From the NCBI RefSeq assembly GCF_000688015.1, contig NZ_JIAD01000001.1, forward strand, positions 558,001 through 622,000: a stretch of 64,000 nucleotides of DNA, in the 5' to 3' direction. The position numbers and the translations under genes are program-made. Source of the stretch: Eubacterium sp. AB3007 (lineage in GTDB: Bacteria; Bacillota; Clostridia; Peptostreptococcales; Anaerovoracaceae). The notes under the pieces are model-generated. The model did not search any database. It saw only the letters and a list, made by a program, of their open reading frames with translations, and was not told where the DNA came from. Below are positions 16,546 to 25,773 of the stretch, one piece after another. Position 1 is the first letter of the stretch. Every line of letters begins with the position of its first letter.

Positions 16546-18405
16546 CTACGCGGTCCTATGCCACCGGTATACCGGCGTATAGGGCTGCATGACGTTAATG
16601 CTTGCCGCGGTTCCTGTGAATCCGTGATTATGGGCACCGCCTCCTCCTGTGTTTGAATTAGTCGTACCGGTATGATGATGTGCCGCCACCTCGCTAGTAT
16701 TGACGGTTGTGTTCGCATCACTGTTCTTACCCATTCCGGATCTTCCTCCGGAGGCGCAGTAGTTCGCTCCATATTTGTAATCTCCAAGAGTGTGCTTATG
16801 CTTCCCAGCATCACCAGTCGTGAACCCGTGCGTATGAGCAGGAATCTCAGCCGTTGTCAGAGTATGATTCCCTACCGTGCCAGCTGGCGTATAAGACTTA
16901 GTCTCACCACCTCCGTCTACAGTATGGGAAGAATCGCGAGCGATTAGAACTCGACCATCCTCAATCTTTTCCCATGTTCCAGGCCACGATACTCGCGGAT
17001 CAAAACTTGCATTACTCGTGTCATAATACGATCCGACCGGATATACGAGGTCGAACATAGACTGAAATGTTCCTGCTTTATCTCTCAGAGATACGTCCAT
17101 CCCGATCTTGAAGAGCCCGTTTGGATGACTTGATTCCGTATTCTCTTCTGCAGGAACCCCAAACCCGATGCACTTTCCCTCCGGGGAAATGTCGATTGGA
17201 AAGAAACTATTCGAAAGAAAAGTGCTGGCTACGATCGAAGATCTTCCTGACACGGCAAGTGTGACAGAGATATCGTACCTTTTGTTCAGATCAAATGTTA
17301 CGCTGCTGATGATCTGATTGACGTTAAGATTTGAATTTGAGACAGATATCGTTTGCGGTGTCGCAGATGACCCGTGCTCCACATAACTCATTGTAATAGT
17401 TGGGAGCACGTCTTCATATGCGCTCGTATTTCTGTTATACAACCTGCCTTTTGTCCAGTTGAACGCTAGCCGCAGTGCAGTCCCTGACCCAGGATCATCT
17501 GAAGATGTGCTTGTGTTATACCGCACCGCCTTTAGATTGCTTAGTGTTGGCGATGTATATTTTCCTGTCCATATAGCATATAAGGTAGCCCCGGTATTGG
17601 CTGTATAGCTTCCGCCTGGACTGTAGTTTGTCCCTGACCCATTCGATGCCGTATTCCAGGACACAAAATCACAATCTGAAAGCAGCGGGATAGCATTGGA
17701 TAGTATAATCGTCTGATCTTGCGTCTTGATTTGTGTACCGGGAGCACCAGTACCTCCATTAGCGTTAAACAGAACCTCATAGGTATTCGGGATCCATATT
17801 GCATATAAGGTGACAGCCGCATTTGCGGTGTAACTTCCTCCTGGACTATAGCTTGTGCCAGTTCCATTGGATGTGGTATTCCATTCTTTAAAAGTATATC
17901 CCGTTCTGGTTGGAACTGTGGAGGATAAGGTCAGTGCTGTTCCATATGTCTTTGTTTGGCTCCCAGGTGCTCCAGAACCATTATTCGCGTTATATGCGAC
18001 CGAATAGGTTGCAAGAGCAGGTATCGTGATAGACAGTGATACTGATGTATTACAGTTCTCCCAATCACTTGTTCCGTGGAATACCTCAAAGTTTACAAGC
18101 GCCCAGGTTACAGAATAGGACTGCGTACTGGTCGTTTTCGTATATGTTTTTGTATACTGTGCGATGAGTCTTGAATCAGTATAACCACTGCCATATGCAT
18201 ACTCTTTTGCAACGTCTACGTCACCATATACAGTTCCGTGGGAACCGGTGAGCTTAGCACTTTGTGATCCACCGTAAGCATCATACGTATCTGTTTGCCG
18301 TTTCCAGAAAGTTGCTGTGATGGTGTAGGAGGTATTTGTCGATGAAGTCGTATACTTGATTACCGGAGAAACACCATGGACGCTTGTACCTACTTTTTCA
18401 GCCAT
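16546..18405 (-). CDS. Receptor-binding tail fibre with InlB-type repeats and His-rich tip
   Basis: A 619-residue distal tail protein. After an N-terminal beta domain come two InlB/Listeria-Bacteroides repeats (about 133-205 and 210-282, each ending SYTANxxxTLYAIW), a middle domain, and a C-terminal collar-like tip (GSYYDTSNASFDPRVSWPGT ... IPAHTHGF ... HKH ... HHHTG ... HNHGF). The repeated HxH motifs recall the metal-binding needles of T4 and lambda-like fibres. Last gene of the tail module, so a host-recognition role is likely. Confidence 0.85.
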   Translation of the reverse strand: MAEKVGTSVHGVSPVIKYTTSSTNTSYTITATFWKRQTDTYDAYGGSQSAKLTGSHGTVYGDVDVAKEYAYGSGYTDSRLIAQYTKTYTKTTSTQSYSVTWALVNFEVFHGTSDWENCNTSVSLSITIPALATYSVAYNANNGSGAPGSQTKTYGTALTLSSTVPTRTGYTFKEWNTTSNGTGTSYSPGGSYTANAAVTLYAIWIPNTYEVLFNANGGTGAPGTQIKTQDQTIILSNAIPLLSDCDFVSWNTASNGSGTNYSPGGSYTANTGATLYAIWTGKYTSPTLSNLKAVRYNTSTSSDDPGSGTALRLAFNWTKGRLYNRNTSAYEDVLPTITMSYVEHGSSATPQTISVSNSNLNVNQIISSVTFDLNKRYDISVTLAVSGRSSIVASTFLSNSFFPIDISPEGKCIGFGVPAEENTESSHPNGLFKIGMDVSLRDKAGTFQSMFDLVYPVGSYYDTSNASFDPRVSWPGTWEKIEDGRVLIARDSSHTVDGGGETKSYTPAGTVGNHTLTTAEIPAHTHGFTTGDAGKHKHTLGDYKYGANYCASGGRSGMGKNSDANTTVNTSEVAAHHHTGTTNSNTGGGGAHNHGFTGTAASINVMQPYTPVYRWHRTA

Positions 18406-18417
18406 ATTATTTCCTCC

Positions 18418-19275
18418 TTACAATACCTTGAGCGACAAATGTCCATCCGAGCGCATGACCCACCCAAGCTCTCCCACAGGATCACCGGAAGCATTTGTTG
18501 ATCGCATCATAATATTGGTTGTCATCAGGGACGGAGCTGAGAAAACATCTGCGGATGAATAGGCGGTCTCAATACCATCGACAACAAACGCAAGCTTTGA
18601 TGGAACGATCTTCAGATAGGTGTTTGGTTCACCAGAGGATTGTCCAGCCCACATCTTGATTGAAGGCGGAATCCCCTGAGAAGCATCCCCTGTATCGATA
18701 ACAAGCTGCTGCGCGATTTTATCGTGTTCATCTAATCTGTCATCGTGGCTGTCGAGTCGATTATCAACTACGCCAAGTTCACCCTGAACCTCTCCCTTAT
18801 ATTGATCCAAATTATTTTGAACCCCACCTGCTGCCTGCAGTGCACCGTCTACTCCATTGTCTACATAGTTCTCGGTTGCGTAATGAAGGCTATTCCCAAT
18901 ATCGGAAACATCGGTGGGGATATCTTCCGGGTTTGCCTTATGATCAGCAGTATCTTGAGCTACAGCAGCTTTATTCCAGGCTTCCTTTGCCGCTTCATAG
19001 GAACTGCTTTTTGATACTTCAGACCAGAATACTCCGCTGTCTGTAAAGGCTGTTAGATCAACAAGATATAGGCTGTTTGTCGAAGTGCCATCATAGGACG
19101 GCTCGACTTTTGCCCAGCCACTTGGAATCGTACCTGAGGAAACAAATGCAACTCCCTGCGCATCAGTAGGTTTTGATGGCGTCGTGGTCGAGGATGCGAT
19201 CATATAGAAGCGCCAAGTGCCCTGGATATCCCGTTCTATCGATACTGTGATCGACGCACTCGCCTTGATCGCCAT
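18418..19275 (-). CDS. Baseplate/tail fibre-associated protein
   Basis: A 285-residue protein with an N-terminal beta domain (RDIQGTWRFYMIASSTTTPS), a central helical part with heptad character (NNLDQYKGEVQGELGVVDNR, LDSHDDRLDEHDK) and a C-terminal beta tip. This N-domain, helix, tip layout is typical of trimeric fibre or baseplate adaptor proteins. It starts with the same MAIK residues as the next-upstream gene's product and belongs to the tail operon. Confidence 0.7.
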   Translation of the reverse strand: MAIKASASITVSIERDIQGTWRFYMIASSTTTPSKPTDAQGVAFVSSGTIPSGWAKVEPSYDGTSTNSLYLVDLTAFTDSGVFWSEVSKSSSYEAAKEAWNKAAVAQDTADHKANPEDIPTDVSDIGNSLHYATENYVDNGVDGALQAAGGVQNNLDQYKGEVQGELGVVDNRLDSHDDRLDEHDKIAQQLVIDTGDASQGIPPSIKMWAGQSSGEPNTYLKIVPSKLAFVVDGIETAYSSADVFSAPSLMTTNIMMRSTNASGDPVGELGWVMRSDGHLSLKVL

Positions 19276-19276
19276 A

Positions 19277-20347
19277 CTACGCCTCCAGTCTTGCCTCGTA
19301 CACCGCCTTATTCGTCACAGAGCTTGCATTAACGGTCAGTGTGGCACCTGTGCCAACAGCTGTGCTCCCGCCATCCTTGTACCACTTGATCGTCCCAAGG
19401 GCGGTCAGAGAGGATCCTGTCACCTCTGCGCCTGCCTTGTACACATGAGCAGTTAGCACCGTGCTCCCGGAGCTATTCTTGAAGATATTCCCGTTTGATG
19501 TAGTGATCGCCATCGTGATCGCATCTGCTCCAGCGTTTCCTTGGGGTCCCTGATTCCCCTGCGGCCCCTGGGGACCGGTCGCACCGTGAGCAGCAACCGC
19601 ATAGGCTTTGGTGGACTTCCCATCAGAATATGTGACCACAGTCTTGGTCCAGAGGTACTCACCCACGGATGTGGCAACCGGAGTATCCGAGGTAAAGGAA
19701 GAATCCGCCGGGGCCGTTGTGCCGGAGCTCGACTTACAGTACTTTACGCTTGTGGTGGATACCGTGACTGAGGTTCCGTTGGTGCCTGTCCGAGCTACCG
19801 AATAGGAATAGGTCGGATCGCCGCTGGTATAGTTTGTGGTCACCTTCGTCCACAGGTACTCCCCTGCTCCAACAGAAGGCACGGAGTCCTGCCATCCTGA
19901 GGTCGGCGTGGTGGTGCCGCTTGAAGACTTTGCATACTGCGTTGTCTGAGAAGATATCCCCCTTCCCGTAGCACCAGTCCCTCCCGTCTGCCCTTTGAAG
20001 GCGATGGCAAAGGTGAATTCCTTGTTGATGCTGATATCTCCGATGCTGACAGGAATCACCACCTTGCCAGATGCCGCAAGCGCCGCTGCAAAGGTGATGG
20101 TCACCGGGACCAGGCTGTTTGCAGCACTTCCCACAGAGGCGGTAACATTAGTTGGACAGGTAGGGGTTCCTACGGTGGGCGTGAGCTGATCCTCCCCTCG
20201 AAAGCAGGCAACGTTTACGGTTACGCTCTGGGATGTCCCAAGAGATGAGGTCCCGCCATTTAGCGAAATCGCATCCATCGAAAGCATGATGGAATACGCA
20301 TCGGTAAGGTCAGCAATGGTGATTTGATCTGATGTTTTGATAGCCAT
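19277..20347 (-). CDS. Tail fibre with Ig-like and collagen-like segments
   Basis: A 356-residue fibre protein. The N-terminal region is beta-rich; from about 110 to 230 there are two similar copies of a unit with SSGTTTPTSGWQDSVPSVG / SSGTTAPADSSFTSDTPVA and EYLWTK; a short collagen-like GPQGPQGNQGPQGNAG run follows; the end resembles an Ig-like domain (GTIKWYKDGGSTAVGTGATL). Internal duplication is visible. Probably a structural fibre that presents receptor-binding parts. Confidence 0.8.
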   Translation of the reverse strand: MAIKTSDQITIADLTDAYSIMLSMDAISLNGGTSSLGTSQSVTVNVACFRGEDQLTPTVGTPTCPTNVTASVGSAANSLVPVTITFAAALAASGKVVIPVSIGDISINKEFTFAIAFKGQTGGTGATGRGISSQTTQYAKSSSGTTTPTSGWQDSVPSVGAGEYLWTKVTTNYTSGDPTYSYSVARTGTNGTSVTVSTTSVKYCKSSSGTTAPADSSFTSDTPVATSVGEYLWTKTVVTYSDGKSTKAYAVAAHGATGPQGPQGNQGPQGNAGADAITMAITTSNGNIFKNSSGSTVLTAHVYKAGAEVTGSSLTALGTIKWYKDGGSTAVGTGATLTVNASSVTNKAVYEARLEA

Positions 20348-20358
20348 GATATTTCTCC

Positions 20359-21738
20359 TTATGTTATGAGTTCACATCTGAATGTAACTTTTGTATCTAC
20401 TTCAGCTGGCGTAAGTGTCAGCGCAAAGCCGTCTTGTGATAATTTGTGATCGCTCGCCACGATGATTCCAAAGTCTGTATCATCAAGTCTCTGCCAGTAC
20501 CACTGAAGATGGGCACTGGAACCAAACTTCACACGAAGATCCGTGCTATTTGTGATCCTGTCCTCTCCGGAATAGATGGTCACCGAAAGGACCGTCGAGA
20601 CCTGGCTGTTCTTAAACACGGTCCCGCGTGAGGAATCGATTCGAAGAACAGTCGCATCCTCACCATCTTTCAGTGTGACAGTTTTATCGCCTACGGTGAT
20701 CTCAGCCCCTGAGCTTGTCTGCCGTGTGGAGATATCAAGAGTGGTGAGAAGGTCTGACAGCTTCTTGTTCCCCCCGATCGTCACTCTTGAACCGCCGATG
20801 TTGATTGCATCCGGGATCCCATCGTTATTGCTGTCATAGAAGATGATATAGGCATCGTCCCCGCCGATATACTGTGGCCTTGTCGAAGAGAAGCTGATCG
20901 ATTCTCCAAAGGTCGCTACCAGATTTCCTTCCGCGTCATAGACCTTCATGCCGTCGCCAGCAAGCAGGATCTTATATGAATTCCCGTCGTTAACAACCCA
21001 AAGGCCAGCATTTGTAAGGGCAAGATGGGTGGATACGTAGTTTGATACCGCTTCGTCGATAACAGATAATTCAAAATACCCCTCCGATGAAGGGTCACCA
21101 GAAGGGTTTACGATAATGTTGTATGTATCACCCACTCTTGAAAAGTAGTATTTGCCGGGAACAACCTCTGTATCTTCGGATAGTGCGTAACTACCGTGCT
21201 CCGAGATCCAGGTTAGTGTTCCTACCACATCCTCTACGATGGAAAGCTGCGTAAGAGCACCATTTGCAGCACGGTTTGCTGTCCTTGCAGAGACCTTGGC
21301 TTCTTCTGCAGACTCACCCGCTTCTGCTGCTGCCTGCTCTGCTTCTCCAGCCTTTTCCCAGGCCCTGCCCGCAGCTTTTTCAGCGCTGTCTGCTGCATCC
21401 TGCGCACGCTTTGCCTCTTTCTCGGAAGCCTCCGCTTTTGCCTGTGCCTGCGCAGCATCTTCCCGCGCTTTAAAAGCCTCCGTGTTGTCTGTCGGCGGCG
21501 AGGATACGTTTCCAGTCAGCCATGCTCTCCCACCTGATACTCTTACCTGGACGATCTCACCAGGGGATGCGTTCATGGTCATCCTGACGGGGGTTTCCTC
21601 CACACCGCCGGGGATATGCACCCATACAGTGTTACCTTCTACCCTGGTCACTTCTGCCTGAGTATCATAGGCGGAGGTCCCCTTCTTCCCTGCGGAAGTG
21701 ATGATATCTACAAGCTGGCTTCCTGGATTTCTGCTCAT
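20359..21738 (-). CDS. Tail/baseplate fibre protein
   Basis: A 459-residue protein. An N-terminal OB-like domain (TRVEGNTVWVHIPGGVEETP) as in baseplate hub-associated proteins is followed by a long Ala/Glu-rich coiled coil (about 85-155) and beta-rich parts, one with DADGxxVATFGESI-like phrasing and a segment GGSRVTIGGNKKLSDLL. The start at 21738 overlaps the stop of the hub gene as ATGA and has GAGGTGAAG upstream, better than the longer frame. It sits between hub and fibre genes. Confidence 0.75.
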   Translation of the reverse strand: MSRNPGSQLVDIITSAGKKGTSAYDTQAEVTRVEGNTVWVHIPGGVEETPVRMTMNASPGEIVQVRVSGGRAWLTGNVSSPPTDNTEAFKAREDAAQAQAKAEASEKEAKRAQDAADSAEKAAGRAWEKAGEAEQAAAEAGESAEEAKVSARTANRAANGALTQLSIVEDVVGTLTWISEHGSYALSEDTEVVPGKYYFSRVGDTYNIIVNPSGDPSSEGYFELSVIDEAVSNYVSTHLALTNAGLWVVNDGNSYKILLAGDGMKVYDAEGNLVATFGESISFSSTRPQYIGGDDAYIIFYDSNNDGIPDAINIGGSRVTIGGNKKLSDLLTTLDISTRQTSSGAEITVGDKTVTLKDGEDATVLRIDSSRGTVFKNSQVSTVLSVTIYSGEDRITNSTDLRVKFGSSAHLQWYWQRLDDTDFGIIVASDHKLSQDGFALTLTPAEVDTKVTFRCELIT

Positions 21739-22739
21739 GTCATCTTCACCTCCTCGCTTGTTCGGCAACCATGTCCAAGCTCCATCGTCTGAGCAGTAAC
21801 CTCATATATCCCATCAAGACCCTGCTTGGGATACTTAAGCCGCACAAGATCACCAACAAATACATCCGGCTGAAAACGCCTCTCATATGAGGCTGTCACA
21901 TACACAGACTGAAGCTCCCTAAGTCTCCTTCGCGCGTACTCGCTGATGCTCTCGCCGGAGTTAAAGTCACAGGAGATCTCTTCCGCCCATACCTCTCTAC
22001 CTCTTGATACTGTGGAAAGAGGGCTATCCGGAGAGTCGTCTCTTGCGACCGCTGAAAGATCATCCTGCACGGCTCGAAAGACATTCGGACATGTGTACCA
22101 GTCGTGCTCCATTGATACTTGAGGCTCAATGCTGTCATGGGATACGGCATCAAAGAAACAGGAAGAAGTCTTTGCTTTTTCACAGATGATAACAGTCCCG
22201 CTTCCTGTGATCCGAAGCCGCCAGCCAAGTGCCTGCAGCACCTTATCTGCCATAGATAGCCTGGTCTCTCCGTCTTCTGCAATGATCGAAGTGGTAACGC
22301 TAGGCGATGCTCCTTCGATGATGACAGGTGCCGGGATAACGGAAAGAAGGTCCTTAACCGCCTCTGCTCCATTCATTCCCGCAGGGATATAGTAGCCGCG
22401 CATAAGGAGTACGTCCTGGGCGGGCTTAAACACCGAGTAGCACTGCAGAGTATTTGTGATATATAGGCCGTCAATATCCCGTGAGGGAGAACAGGCAAGC
22501 CCAGTGAACAAAGGAACATGAGCTGCGCTTCCCTTCTGCCTTGCATCAAGGTATATCCTGATCCACTGCTCTTTTCCCAGTTCATACCCCTTACAGGAGA
22601 TATCCGCAGATTCGCGCAAGGCATCGTTTTCGTGTACGATAGATCCTCCCGTGATCTGAAACCTCTCAGTTTCCTTCCAGGAGATAGGGTTTACCACGTA
22701 TGCGTAGTATGTCGATGTAAAGCCTTTGCTCCAGTCCAT
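21735..22739 (-). CDS. Tail hub / tail-associated baseplate protein
   Basis: A 334-residue protein with the layout of a siphophage hub (gp27/Dit-Tal like) protein: ITGGSIVHENDALRESADI near the start, KVLQALGWRLRITGSGTVII in the middle and QPDVFVGDLVRLKYPKQGLDGIYEVTAQ near the end. The ATG overlaps the stop of the 1010-aa tail gene by one base (TAATG) with GGAGGGAG before it. Function inferred from sequence pattern and position after the large tail protein. Confidence 0.75.
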   Translation of the reverse strand: MDWSKGFTSTYYAYVVNPISWKETERFQITGGSIVHENDALRESADISCKGYELGKEQWIRIYLDARQKGSAAHVPLFTGLACSPSRDIDGLYITNTLQCYSVFKPAQDVLLMRGYYIPAGMNGAEAVKDLLSVIPAPVIIEGASPSVTTSIIAEDGETRLSMADKVLQALGWRLRITGSGTVIICEKAKTSSCFFDAVSHDSIEPQVSMEHDWYTCPNVFRAVQDDLSAVARDDSPDSPLSTVSRGREVWAEEISCDFNSGESISEYARRRLRELQSVYVTASYERRFQPDVFVGDLVRLKYPKQGLDGIYEVTAQTMELGHGCRTSEEVKMT

Positions 22740-25700
22740 TACTCCCTCCATGCCTCATAGGTCTGTCCATCAAGTTCCTCCGGATCCACTCTGGTTACTG
22801 ATAACGTAAACTCTGCCTTATGCTTGTTCTGGCCATAACTTCTGTTTTCTGACACCTGGATGTCACAGGAAAAGCTCGCACCATCCAGTGTTCTGATATG
22901 ACAGATGCCGGGGTATGCCGCAAGACGGCGCATAGCCTTTAGCATCATCTGATCCCTTACAGTTACCGCAGAAAGACTGATCGATGATTTCATGGAGACT
23001 GATTTATTCCAATCCCCTTGCACAGCGCCCCCAAGGTAGGCTGTCTCTTTGAAGTCCTTCTCCCAAGTGTTTGACTGCGTGACATCGTAGAGGATTTCGA
23101 TCTGCTCCCCGTCGTAGTCGATGATCCCATATGGGAGATGGAGAGTATCACCATCCTCAATCCCAAGATCTAGAAATGCGAGATCATTCTCATCGGTGAT
23201 ATAGTCGCCATCTGCTGTCCGGAAAACAACCCTGTGGCCACCGAACTCACCGATGGCAGGATAAGGATCTACGTAGGTTGTCCCAAAGGCCGCGCCTTGG
23301 ACGATCAGCTCTGGCTTGTCAGATGAAAGCCGGTAGATGTCACAGGTATCACCCGCCCCTGTTCCTTCTGGTTCCACGAGAGTGATCAGGGCTGCGTCAT
23401 CTTCGTAGGTAACACTCGCCTCTGGCATTACAGCCTGGTGCTGCCAGTGCACTTCAAACTCGATACTGTCAGAGGCGCTCTGGCCAAGGCCATCTTGCAC
23501 GGTTGCCACTACCCGATACCTTGCTCCATCGTCAAGAGCCCCTATGAGGTCTTCCTTTGCAATGTAAACGGGAGCTTCGCCATACCGGGAGATGAGCACG
23601 ATGCTCTCCCCTTCATAGCCGGTGTATTCCGTCTCATCTGGTCGGTCTACATGGTAGTCCTCTGCCCTCTCGATCCACACTGTAGTAGTCCCGCCAGTCC
23701 CCGCACCGCGTGCCTCGACCTGAAGCGGCATGGATCTAAGAGATAGCACAGATCTATCTTCTCCGTCTACTGTGATCGTCTGCGAAACAAGACTGGTTGA
23801 TACGATCTCGCAGGTAAGTGGCTCTGCGATGATGATAGGCACTGGATCACTCCAGGAGTCTGAGACCTTGCCGGATCCAGATACCACCCTTACGCAAAGA
23901 AGATGCGTTTCCCCATGCTCCCATCCAGCTTCCTCTGCACTTATGGTAATATGCTGCGCTGTCTGTGTGCTTGCCACAATATCCCCGTAGGTGATTCCTT
24001 CCCCATCAATAGCTGCTTCACATATTTCTGCATACGCCTGCCCAGTTCCATCGGTCGTCACGTAGGACCAATATGCCGTGATGCTCCCATCTGCTGGGAT
24101 CACACCAGCTGACAGCATCAGAGACGGGATCGCAGGTGCCGAGGAAAGGTCGATGACAACCGGCGCACTCCAAGGTCCGTAGGTGACATTGTCCCCAGAT
24201 CCGATCCCTAGCCTCACCCGGATATACCACCGCACCCCTGTTTCAAGATCAGAGATATTCCACTCGCTGGCATGGACGTTTCCTACGGTGTACTCCTCAG
24301 GCTCATTAGTTGATTCCCAGGCGTCCTCATGATCTGCCCAGGATAAAACTGCAAGCGTCGCCTCTTTCCAGGACCAGTCCCAGGAAACGCGGATGGTGCC
24401 TGGGATAGAGGTTGATGTGGCTGTAACATTGGCAGGTGCTTTAGGTACAGTTCCGCCAGACCACACTTCGCCAAGAGATCTCATTTTTGCGGTCACGGTA
24501 TAGCTTGATACTTGATCTGTGCGCTCTACTTCTTCGTATGATCCAACCGCCGCATAAATCCCGAAGGAATAGGACTCCTCGTTTGACCAGTCCGGACACT
24601 GCACAGTAGTGCTCGTGCTCCCATGCGGGATAATTCCTACTACTGCAGCCTGCCCCGGATTTGAAGATGCACGGTATAGGACAACCACAAAGGAGTCTGC
24701 CACTTCTGACTGATGCGATACGGTAATCGTCGCCCGGTGCGTTGCATTATCAGACTCCACGTTTTCGATCTCTGGTGCTTTCAGATTTCCGATCATGGCA
24801 GATACCGGCACCCCGTAGACGGTCTTATCTAGGTGCACCGTATTGATCCTGACAAAAATGCAGTGATCCTCTTCCAGTGTTCCATCCACAGAGGCTGAAA
24901 TGGCGTTCGTGGAATCGTACCGTACAGACGTTGCAATATCTGTCCATGACGCAGATCCTGGACATACCATCCCAGGATCAGGAACCGCCTTTGCATACTG
25001 CACCACCATCGAATCTGTTGGATTAGCCGCATTCGAAGCATTGGACCAGGCAACGTAGATCTGGAAACCTCCTGCTGAGTTCTTTGTTGCGCTTGCTGAT
25101 GTGATCACCGCCTGGTTGGGAGCAGCATACACCCTTTTTGCATAGCGCCAGTCGCTGGCCCCAGCAGGACCCCTCGCGCGTACCCGAAACCACCTGGTGT
25201 GGGAGCCCGTAGCGATATCAGAGGTATCCTCTGTGATCGTATGGGAATAGGACGATGCGTTGATCGTTCCTGTTGCCCATCTTTTGCTGCTGCTTTTCCA
25301 GGAGAGCTTTGACCCATCCGTCACGCTGCAGTCCGCCACCAGCATTGTCTGATACTCCGCATTGACATAGATCTTATTATCCGAATCTGAAGTAGCAACG
25401 CTCCAGGAGAACACACAGACATTTACGTTGGTTCCGTCCGGTGCTGCAGAAACAGATGGCGCATTAGGCTTTGCGATGCTGTACGTTTTATCTGCCCATG
25501 CGCTCCAGGTCTTCTTTTTCTTCCCCCGGACGCGCAGGCCCACTGAGGTGAGATACTTTGACGTCGCCGGATAGTAGGAGGAAAGTCCAAGTCCATAGTT
25601 TCTCTTCCTGACATCATCTCCAAGCTTAACAGTCCCGCCCCATGACTTCTGCTGGCTTGTCTTGCTCTCGAACTCCTGCCCTTTATTGTATTTATCTCCA

Positions 25701-25771
25701 GCCTTCCAGGACAGTGTCAGCGTTCCTCCTGACCGTGCAATGGAAAGGCCTGTTGGTTTCTTTGTTCCCAT
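22739..25771 (-). CDS. Large tail protein with fibronectin type III repeats
   Basis: A 1010-residue tail protein. It starts with an Ig/FnIII-like domain (TGLSIARSGGTLTLSWK) and contains about five further FnIII-type domains, recognised by repeated APNQAVITSAS..., APEIENVESD..., APANVTATSTS..., then a C-terminal distal tail part (ITDENDLAFLDLG ... GEQIEILYDVTQSNTWEKDF). Lies directly after the tape measure gene (two-base gap), the place of Dit/Tal-like proteins. FnIII repeats in tails are thought to bind carbohydrate surfaces. Confidence 0.85.
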   Translation of the reverse strand: MGTKKPTGLSIARSGGTLTLSWKAGDKYNKGQEFESKTSQQKSWGGTVKLGDDVRKRNYGLGLSSYYPATSKYLTSVGLRVRGKKKKTWSAWADKTYSIAKPNAPSVSAAPDGTNVNVCVFSWSVATSDSDNKIYVNAEYQTMLVADCSVTDGSKLSWKSSSKRWATGTINASSYSHTITEDTSDIATGSHTRWFRVRARGPAGASDWRYAKRVYAAPNQAVITSASATKNSAGGFQIYVAWSNASNAANPTDSMVVQYAKAVPDPGMVCPGSASWTDIATSVRYDSTNAISASVDGTLEEDHCIFVRINTVHLDKTVYGVPVSAMIGNLKAPEIENVESDNATHRATITVSHQSEVADSFVVVLYRASSNPGQAAVVGIIPHGSTSTTVQCPDWSNEESYSFGIYAAVGSYEEVERTDQVSSYTVTAKMRSLGEVWSGGTVPKAPANVTATSTSIPGTIRVSWDWSWKEATLAVLSWADHEDAWESTNEPEEYTVGNVHASEWNISDLETGVRWYIRVRLGIGSGDNVTYGPWSAPVVIDLSSAPAIPSLMLSAGVIPADGSITAYWSYVTTDGTGQAYAEICEAAIDGEGITYGDIVASTQTAQHITISAEEAGWEHGETHLLCVRVVSGSGKVSDSWSDPVPIIIAEPLTCEIVSTSLVSQTITVDGEDRSVLSLRSMPLQVEARGAGTGGTTTVWIERAEDYHVDRPDETEYTGYEGESIVLISRYGEAPVYIAKEDLIGALDDGARYRVVATVQDGLGQSASDSIEFEVHWQHQAVMPEASVTYEDDAALITLVEPEGTGAGDTCDIYRLSSDKPELIVQGAAFGTTYVDPYPAIGEFGGHRVVFRTADGDYITDENDLAFLDLGIEDGDTLHLPYGIIDYDGEQIEILYDVTQSNTWEKDFKETAYLGGAVQGDWNKSVSMKSSISLSAVTVRDQMMLKAMRRLAAYPGICHIRTLDGASFSCDIQVSENRSYGQNKHKAEFTLSVTRVDPEELDGQTYEAWRE

Positions 25772-25773
25772 AG

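Noticed and set aside
16546..20347. Diversity-generating retroelement acting on the tail fibres
   Set aside because: No reverse transcriptase and no template repeat were seen anywhere in the window.
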